A DNA stretch of 5,326 nucleotides from JADLCX01 sp038251595. GTDB taxonomy: Bacteria > Planctomycetota > Phycisphaerae > Phycisphaerales > UBA1924. The notes under the pieces were generated by a model that searched no databases, was not told the DNA's origin, and saw nothing but the letters and a program-made list of their open reading frames with translations. The stretch's first letter is position 1. Each line of letters begins with the position of its first letter. This document shows, in pieces, positions 1 through 3,958 of the stretch. The DNA lies in assembly GCA_038251595.1 (NCBI GenBank), contig JBBSBC010000224.1, positions 1-5,326 on the forward strand, given 5' to 3'. Made by a program: the position numbers and the translations under genes.

Positions 1-1374
1 CTCGCCGCCATCACCCACAACCGTCTCAACCTCCTCATGAAATACGCCGCCGAAATCGCCGGCGTCGCCGATGAGTCCAAGCTCTCCAAAGCGATCGTCG
101 CCGCCGCCATCGAGGGCACCGGCTTTCCTCGCGCCGCCATCCTCCGCGATATCGGCGGCGGAGCCACCAACGAAGTCGAAGTCATCTGCGAACGTGGCCC
201 CACCGAACCTTCTAAGTCCGGCACACCTCCGCAGGGCTCCAAGTTCTCGACCAGTCTGCTCAAGGCCGCGCGATCAGGCGAAATCGCCATCCTCACCGCC
301 GATTCGCCCATGCAGGGCGGCAGCATCATGTCCCTCGGCATCCGCACCGCCATGTGCGCGCCCATCGCCATCGGCGGCACCATCGGCACCTTCCTCTATC
401 TCGATGCCCGTCAGGGCGAGTCGGGCGGCGCACGCGCCGTTGCCGGTGGTTTCGGGCAACAGGGCGGCGTAAGTGTCCAGCAGGATGCCGCCGCCTTCTG
501 CCAGGCTCTCGCCAAGATGTACGGCCTCGCCATGGGCAACATCAAACGCAAAGAGCTCGAAGAACGCCAGGCCCTTCTCGAACGCGAACTCAACGCCGCT
601 CGCGAAACCCAACGACTCATCATGCCACCCGAACGAGCCATGGTCGCGGGCGTGCAATACGCCATGCGCATGCGCAGCGGCCGCTACGTCGCCGGCGATC
701 TCTTCGATGTTGTCGATCTCGATGAGGGTGTCACTCCCGCCGTCGGAGAGTCCGGCAAGGTTGCCGTCTTCCTCGGCGATGTCGCCGGCAAAGGCATCGC
801 CGCGGCCATCCTCATGGCCACCGCCCAAACCCACCTCAACGCAAGCCTTCGCGTCCTCAAAGATCCCGCCGCCGCCGTCGCCGAGGTCAACCGCTATGTC
901 TGCTCGCACGCTTCCAAGGGTCGGTTCATTTCCCTCTGGCTCGGCGTCTTCGATCCGGCAACCGGCGATGTCTGGTACGTCGATGCCGGCCACGGCCATT
1001 GGCTGGTCATCTCCGAACGCGAGACAGGCTCCGAAGTTCGACGCATCGACTCCGAAGGTGGACTGCTCGTCGGTGTTGAGCGCGACTACCACTACAAGGC
1101 CGAGCACCTCAAACTCAAGCCCGGCGAGCGCATCGTCGTCTTCTCCGATGGCATCGTCGAACAGTCAAGCCCCGATGGTGCCATGTTCGGCCTCGACGGA
1201 GCCATGCACGCGCTCCGCACCTCGAACGGCTGCGCCACCGATGTCTCGGGCCTCTTCGACGCCGTCACCGCCTTCGCCCAGACCGATTCACTCCAAGACG
1301 ACACCACCGTCGCCAGCATCATGTTCGGCGGAGCCTTCGAGGCCCCACCACCACCCATCAACTCGTGGTGTTAA
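1..1374 (+). CDS. GAF domain plus PP2C/SpoIIE-type serine phosphatase, 5' partial
   Basis: This is a likely cytoplasmic Mg/Mn-dependent phosphoserine phosphatase of the RsbU/SpoIIE class, which in other bacteria dephosphorylates anti-sigma-factor antagonists. The frame is open from base 1 (L-A-A-I-T-H-N-R-L-N-L-L before the ATG at 37), and those residues read as the first GAF helix, so the ATG at 37 is internal and the start lies left of the window. Numbering from base 1: GAF domain about 9-180 with the FLYLDA strand; a charged helical linker about 181-205 ending in the RsbU-like ELNAARETQRLIMPPE; phosphatase domain about 205-445. Metal-binding motifs are present: VAGDLFD (Asp233), GDVAGKG (Asp260), SDGIVE (Asp383) and DDTT (Asp433/434), plus DAGHGHWL. 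The enzyme therefore looks active. A Gly-rich stretch (about residues 139-157) interrupts the end of the GAF domain. An upstream FHA or other sensor domain is common in this architecture but cannot be seen. The partner protein is unknown. Confidence 0.9.
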   Translation, partial: LAAITHNRLNLLMKYAAEIAGVADESKLSKAIVAAAIEGTGFPRAAILRDIGGGATNEVEVICERGPTEPSKSGTPPQGSKFSTSLLKAARSGEIAILTADSPMQGGSIMSLGIRTAMCAPIAIGGTIGTFLYLDARQGESGGARAVAGGFGQQGGVSVQQDAAAFCQALAKMYGLAMGNIKRKELEERQALLERELNAARETQRLIMPPERAMVAGVQYAMRMRSGRYVAGDLFDVVDLDEGVTPAVGESGKVAVFLGDVAGKGIAAAILMATAQTHLNASLRVLKDPAAAVAEVNRYVCSHASKGRFISLWLGVFDPATGDVWYVDAGHGHWLVISERETGSEVRRIDSEGGLLVGVERDYHYKAEHLKLKPGERIVVFSDGIVEQSSPDGAMFGLDGAMHALRTSNGCATDVSGLFDAVTAFAQTDSLQDDTTVASIMFGGAFEAPPPPINSWC

Positions 1375-1389
1375 CACACCCGGGTGGTG
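1349..1389 (+). other. Inverted repeat across the phosphatase stop codon
   Basis: CACCACCC (1349-1356) is a perfect complement of GGGTGGTG (1382-1389). The loop holds the 10-bp palindrome GTGTTAACAC (1368-1377), which contains the TAA stop. It could fold as a 3'-end structure for the phosphatase mRNA. No T-tract follows, so it does not qualify as an intrinsic terminator. A chance repeat in C/G-rich sequence is possible. Confidence 0.3.
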
Positions 1390-1452
1390 AGGTGAGATGG
1401 TCAACCCTCCCGCTCAGGAATCGCGCGTGCACAACTCCAACGGTGGACTCTG

Positions 1453-1515
1453 GCGAAGCTCAAGCCCTGGTCCACCCTCGGGCGGAAGGGTGCACGCCGC
1501 GCTGGCTGGCTTCGC
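1453..1515 (+). other. Foldable segment, possible structured RNA
   Basis: GCGAAGC (1453-1459) pairs perfectly with GCTTCGC (1509-1515). Just inside, AGCC (1463-1466) pairs with GGCT (1504-1507). At the tip, CACCCT (1473-1478) pairs with AGGGTG (1487-1492) around an 8-base loop, extended by G1470-C1495 and T1471-A1494 past one mismatch. The nested order of these stems gives one long interrupted hairpin of about 19 base pairs over 63 bases. It matches no RNA family I recognise. It could be a leader RNA element, a remnant repeat or a chance product of high GC content. Confidence 0.3.
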
Positions 1516-1573
1516 AAACAGCAACACCTCGCCGAAATGTACCGTGTCCCGTTCACACCATGGCAACTCTGAA

Positions 1574-1606
1574 CCTCCACACCGTGGAGATGACCCCGCG
1601 TGGAGG
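1574..1606 (+). other. Two mutually exclusive short stems
   Basis: CCTCCAC (1574-1580) can pair with GTGGAG at 1584-1589 (6 bp, 3-base loop) or with GTGGAGG at 1600-1606 (7 bp). The two partners form a direct repeat, CGTGGAG, 16 bases apart. Such an arrangement can allow alternative folds. No regulatory role is shown by the sequence. Confidence 0.2.
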
Positions 1607-1753
1607 CGCAACGGATACACACGCCAGTTCTCCATGCCGCATGAGCCCGCCAAAACCGATGACGCCGATCTTCAGCATTGATACGGCCGCGGCACCGAAA
1701 GCGGTCCGCGAAACTCGCGCCAATAATCCCCCGTCGCCGCCACCCCCGGCGAT

Positions 1754-1788
1754 CACACACACACATCGGCCAGGGGGGGCTTGGCCGA
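1754..1788 (+). repeat. CA dinucleotide tract and adjoining hairpin
   Basis: Six CA units (1754-1765) are followed directly by TCGGCCA (1766-1772), which is the perfect complement of TGGCCGA (1782-1788) across a 9-base loop that starts with seven G residues. The dinucleotide tract and the G-run are both slippage-prone. The element lies about 100 bases before the start of the deoxyhypusine synthase-like gene. Confidence 0.5.
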
Positions 1789-1793
1789 GTCAA

Positions 1794-1877
1794 CGGGCAC
1801 CGGGCATCATGCACCGGGCTTCAGCAAGGTCCATTTCCGGCTGATGCCCAGTGCCCCATGCCCGATGCCCGCTCCCC
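1794..1877. repeat. Heptad-repeat array in two inverted arms before the DHS-like gene
   Basis: The right arm (1843-1870) is four tandem 7-bp units of form NNTGCCC (GATGCCC, AGTGCCC, CATGCCC, GATGCCC), with a decayed fifth unit at 1871-1877. The left arm (1795-1822) has the complementary form GGGCANN: GGGCACC, GGGCATC, the diverged ATGCACC, and GGGCTTC. The arms are therefore both tandem and inverted. 1794-1819 and 1846-1871 pair at 21 of 26 positions around a 26-base spacer. The right arm ends about 7 bases before the ribosome binding site. Tandem heptanucleotide families are known from cyanobacteria (STRR repeats). Whether this array belongs to a dispersed family in its own genome cannot be told from one copy. 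Confidence 0.65.
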
Positions 1878-1881
1878 GGAG
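1878..1881 (+). promoter_or_regulatory. Ribosome binding site GGAG for the DHS-like gene
   Basis: GGAG lies 8 bases before the ATG at 1890. It decides the start: the in-frame ATG at 1851 lies inside the heptad repeats, and the 13 extra residues it would add are just translated repeat. Confidence 0.65.
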
Positions 1882-1889
1882 TTCCGCAC

Positions 1890-3041
1890 ATGGCCAACGG
1901 TTCAACCCCATCCCGCAAGTGGACCAAGGACGACCTGCTCAGCCGTCCGATCCAGCACATCGATATCACCAAGATCGATGCCCGCCCGATCATCGAGAGC
2001 TACCGCGACATGGCCTACTCGTCGCGCACCCTCGCCAACGCCGCCGACATCTACTCGATGATGCTCAAGGATAAGGACTGCGCGGTGATCGTCACCCTCG
2101 CCGGGTCGCTCATCAGCGCAGGCTTGAAGAAAGCCCTCATCACCCTCGTCGAAAACAACATGATCGACGCGATCGTCTCGACCGGCGCCAACATCGTCGA
2201 TCAGGACTTCTTCGAGGGCCTGGGCTTCAAGCACTACATCGCCCCCGGCTCGCCCGAGGCACCACCGGTCGATGACATGACGCTCCGCAACCTGATGATC
2301 GACCGCATCTACGACACCTACATCGATGAGGATGACCTCCGCGATTGCGATGCCCGCACCTACGACATCTTCAACGCCTTCGAGCCCGGCGCCTACAGCT
2401 CGCGCGAGTTCATCGAATCGATGGGAGCCTACCTCCTCAAGAACCACCCGAAGAACGAGAGCATCGTCAAGACCTGCTACCAGAAGCGCGTCCCGATCTT
2501 CGTTCCTGCCTTCAGCGACTGCTCGGCGGGCTTCGGCATCGTCCTCCAGCAGACCGAGGCCATCGAACAGGGTCGCGGCCAGGTCGCCTTCGACTCCGGC
2601 AAAGACTTCCGCGAACTCACCGACATCAAGCTCGCATGTAAGGATACCGGACTTCTCATGCTCGGCGGCGGTGTCCCCAAGAACTTCGCGCAAGACATCG
2701 TCGTCGCCGCCGAACTCCTCAACGAACGCAAGGGCGGCAAGGCCCGCGGCGATATCGGCATGCACAAGTACGCGATCCAGATGACCGTCGCCGACAGCCG
2801 CGACGGCGCCCTCTCCGGCAGCACCCTCCGCGAAGCCTGCAGTTGGGGCAAGGTCGATGTCGTCCACGAGCAAATGGTCTTCGGCGAACTCTCCGCCCTC
2901 TTCCCCATCCTCGCCAGCGATGCCTACCACCGCAAATCATGGAAGGGCCGCAAAGGCTTCAAGTTCGCCGACCTCTTCGAGAAAGGCGACGGCCTCCCCA
3001 ACTTCGCACCCACCAAAAAGAAAACCAACACCGCCCGCTGA
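1890..3041 (+). CDS. Deoxyhypusine synthase family protein (bacterial type)
   Basis: This 383-residue protein is an NAD-dependent Rossmann-type enzyme related to deoxyhypusine synthase, which moves the aminobutyl group of spermidine to a lysine of eIF5A in eukaryotes and archaea. Bacteria lack eIF5A, so a bacterial homologue more likely works in polyamine chemistry such as homospermidine formation. Visible family blocks, numbered from the ATG at 1890: LAGSLISAGLKKAL (70-83), VSTGANIVDQDFF (96-108), FSDCSAGFG (208-216), LGGGVPKNF (258-266) and SWGK (318-321). Lys321 matches the human catalytic Lys329. Trp319 and Glu315 match Trp327 and Glu323, and Asp210 and Asp305 fit the human Asp238 and Asp313. 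By the same ungapped anchoring, human Asp243, His288 and Asp316 become Phe215, Asn265 and Leu308. The C-terminus is Lys-rich. There is no signal peptide. The gene appears monocistronic: heptad repeats and a GGAG site lie upstream, and a REP-like palindrome and intrinsic terminator lie downstream. The family is certain; the substrate is not. Confidence 0.93.
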   Translation: MANGSTPSRKWTKDDLLSRPIQHIDITKIDARPIIESYRDMAYSSRTLANAADIYSMMLKDKDCAVIVTLAGSLISAGLKKALITLVENNMIDAIVSTGANIVDQDFFEGLGFKHYIAPGSPEAPPVDDMTLRNLMIDRIYDTYIDEDDLRDCDARTYDIFNAFEPGAYSSREFIESMGAYLLKNHPKNESIVKTCYQKRVPIFVPAFSDCSAGFGIVLQQTEAIEQGRGQVAFDSGKDFRELTDIKLACKDTGLLMLGGGVPKNFAQDIVVAAELLNERKGGKARGDIGMHKYAIQMTVADSRDGALSGSTLREACSWGKVDVVHEQMVFGELSALFPILASDAYHRKSWKGRKGFKFADLFEKGDGLPNFAPTKKKTNTAR

Positions 3042-3047
3042 TCCAAA

Positions 3048-3083
3048 CTCCCCCTCCCAGAGGGAGGGGGCCGGGGCGAGGGT
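3048..3083 (+). repeat. REP-like extragenic palindrome
   Basis: CCCCCTCCC (3050-3058) pairs perfectly with GGGAGGGGG (3062-3070) across the 3-base loop AGA. It is followed by the tail CCGGGGCGAGGG. From memory, this stem plus a CCGGGGnGAGGG tail is the shape of a REP-type repeat scattered between genes in many GC-rich bacteria, in some cases associated with REP-associated tyrosine transposases. It sits 8 bases past the DHS-like stop, a typical REP position. No transposase is present in the window. Confidence 0.65.
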
Positions 3084-3121
3084 TCAGGCCACACAGCGAT
3101 CCCCCAATTCACGAATCCAAG

Positions 3122-3150
3122 AAAGCCCCGAGCCCAAGCTCGGGGTTTTT
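3122..3150 (+). terminator. Intrinsic terminator of the DHS-like gene
   Basis: CCCCGAGC (3126-3133) pairs perfectly with GCTCGGGG (3138-3145) around the loop CCAA and is followed at once by five T residues (3146-3150). The A-rich 5' flank (AAAG, 3122-3125) can pair with the T-tract. On the minus strand the same stem is followed by only a short, interrupted T stretch, so any action on the converging OsmC transcript would be weaker. Confidence 0.9.
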
Positions 3151-3372
3151 CATGCGCTCATCCATCCCTCGTTCCCCATCCCACCCACGCCGGAGTGGGT
3201 CGCGCCCCGGGACGCACAGCAGGCACACAGACCGCTGGACCTCGCAGTTTTCTGGAAGTCGTGTGGCGCATCACTGTCAGACCCGTGACCCGATCCACAG
3301 CGCTCATCACCAACCTCGTCTAACCGCGCCCGGAGTGCGGCCGCGCAGCCTGACACACCACACCCTCGCCCA

Positions 3373-3789
3373 TCACACATACCGATACTCAATCGGCGCA
3401 TCCACATCCGGGTGCAGGCTTGCGTGGACCGGGCAGGTGTGGCCCACGCGTTCGAGCCGCTCGCGCATCTCCACCGCCACGCTTGCGGGCAGCGTCACCA
3501 CCACCGGCAGCCTCCCGATCCGTCGCGGCGCGGGCGGCGTGGTCATGTGCTTTTCAACCGTGGCATGGGCGCCTCCACCACTGGTGATATCGATGTTGTG
3601 CCGCTCGGCAAACATGGCGATCGTGGTCAGGATGCACGAGGCCAGACCCGCCGCGACCAGATCGGTCGGGCTGAAGGCCGAGGCATCGCCCCCGATGTCC
3701 TTGGGCGCATCGGTGCGGAGCGTCGCTCCCTCGGGGTGGGTCAGGTCGCACTTTTTGTTCCCGGCGTATCGAACGGTGATGTTGACCAT
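3373..3789 (-). CDS. OsmC family protein (thiol peroxidase-like)
   Basis: This 138-residue cytoplasmic protein belongs to the OsmC/Ohr superfamily, whose characterised members reduce organic hydroperoxides with a pair of cysteines. The family signature is clear: an N-terminal strand MVNITVRYAG, then LRTDAPKDIGGDASAFSPTD (25-44), a helix with LASC (Cys52), and GHTCPVHASLHPDV with Cys119. Both redox cysteines are kept at the expected spacing. The length is usual for the family. The ATG at 3789 is chosen because it places the first strand where the family begins. A GTG at 3816 would add nine residues (M-A-G-A-A-I-P-S-C). Neither start has a convincing Shine-Dalgarno sequence, so the longer form cannot be excluded. 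The gene follows sdaA on the same strand after 169 bases. An AT-rich block in that gap may provide its own promoter. The exact substrate is not shown; many OsmC-like proteins remain uncharacterised. Confidence 0.9.
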   Translation of the reverse strand: MVNITVRYAGNKKCDLTHPEGATLRTDAPKDIGGDASAFSPTDLVAAGLASCILTTIAMFAERHNIDITSGGGAHATVEKHMTTPPAPRRIGRLPVVVTLPASVAVEMRERLERVGHTCPVHASLHPDVDAPIEYRYV

Positions 3790-3907
3790 GCACGAGGGTA
3801 TGGCCGCGCCAGCCACTTCGCACGCAACCCGTCATCCACAGACGACCCGGACAGCACAGACGCGTGAAGAGAGCCTGCGTTCCTCCGAACCTCGGCGACC
3901 CCGTAGC

Positions 3908-3944
3908 GAAAAATCTTGCGTTTTCAAAATAACTTATATCACAA
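3908..3944 (-). promoter_or_regulatory. AT-rich block, possible promoter region of the OsmC gene
   Basis: This block is strongly AT-rich in an otherwise GC-rich window. It lies between the sdaA stop and the OsmC start, about 120-155 bases upstream of the latter. On the minus strand it reads through TTGTGA, TATAAG and TTGAAA. These resemble promoter hexamers, but no pair has good 16-18 base spacing, so no specific -35/-10 is assigned. It could instead belong to the 3' end of sdaA, though no terminator hairpin is visible. Confidence 0.35.
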
Positions 3945-3958
3945 CCGCGCCCGCACCA

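Larger units (their letters stand above)
1375..1889. other. Gene-free stretch with several inverted repeats
   Basis: About 515 bases lie between the phosphatase stop and the deoxyhypusine synthase-like start. Open frames exist on both strands (for example 1397-1681 + and 1401-1814 -). Their translations are Pro/Arg/Cys-rich without any recognisable domain, lack the codon bias of the neighbouring genes and have no convincing ribosome binding site, so no gene is called. What can be seen is structural: a foldable segment at 1453-1515, two competing short stems at 1574-1606, a CA tract with a hairpin at 1754-1788 and the heptad-repeat array at 1794-1877. No clear -35/-10 pair for the downstream gene was recognised, although its promoter is expected to lie here. 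Confidence 0.6.
3042..3372. other. Convergent intergenic region
   Basis: About 330 bases separate the convergent DHS-like and OsmC genes. Besides the REP-like palindrome and the terminator, listed separately, there are two small hairpins without T-tracts. One is ACCCAC/GTGGGT at 3183-3200. The other is at 3325-3345, where CGCG and CCG pair with CGG and CGCG past one C/C mismatch; it lies 28 bases past the OsmC stop and could help end that transcript. I see no gene in the remainder. Confidence 0.6.

Noticed and set aside
37..39. ATG as the start of the phosphatase
   Set aside because: Twelve codons before it are open and fit the first GAF helix, there is no ribosome binding site before it, and the gene is cut by the window edge.
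274..1107. 277-codon open frame antisense to the phosphatase
   Set aside because: Same cause: it is a shadow of a high-GC coding sequence, and the SpoIIE motifs are clear on the plus strand.
1469..1498. Possible signal recognition particle RNA tip (CGGAAGGGTGCACGCC)
   Set aside because: The base pairs around GGAA needed for the SRP tetraloop do not form, and the conserved 5' side of the internal loop is absent. The local stem uses a different 8-base loop.
1397..1681. Short plus-strand frame starting just after the phosphatase, with GGTGAG before its ATG
   Set aside because: The purine run touches the ATG, leaving no spacing for a ribosome binding site. The translation has no recognisable fold, and codon bias differs from the real genes.
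1401..1814. Minus-strand frame of 137 codons, and an overlapping frame (1553-1762) containing MLKIGVIGFGGLM
   Set aside because: The second resembles the start of a Rossmann-fold oxidoreductase for about a dozen residues only, then becomes unrelated and stops. The first is Arg/Cys-rich without a domain. Neither has a ribosome binding site.
1780..1825. tRNA-like stretch with TTGGCCGAG resembling a D-arm
   Set aside because: No acceptor stem, anticodon arm or T-arm follows at proper spacing. The GGTTCAACC at 1899 lies inside the DHS-like coding sequence without a complementary stem.
1851..1853. ATG as the start of the DHS-like gene
   Set aside because: It lies within the heptad repeats. The downstream ATG at 1890 has GGAG at good spacing and fits the family N-terminus.
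1902..2930. Long 342-codon open frame antisense to the DHS-like gene
   Set aside because: Its acidic, Gly/Val-rich translation has no domain. It is the mirror of a gene with strong C/G third positions, and the plus-strand protein is unmistakable.
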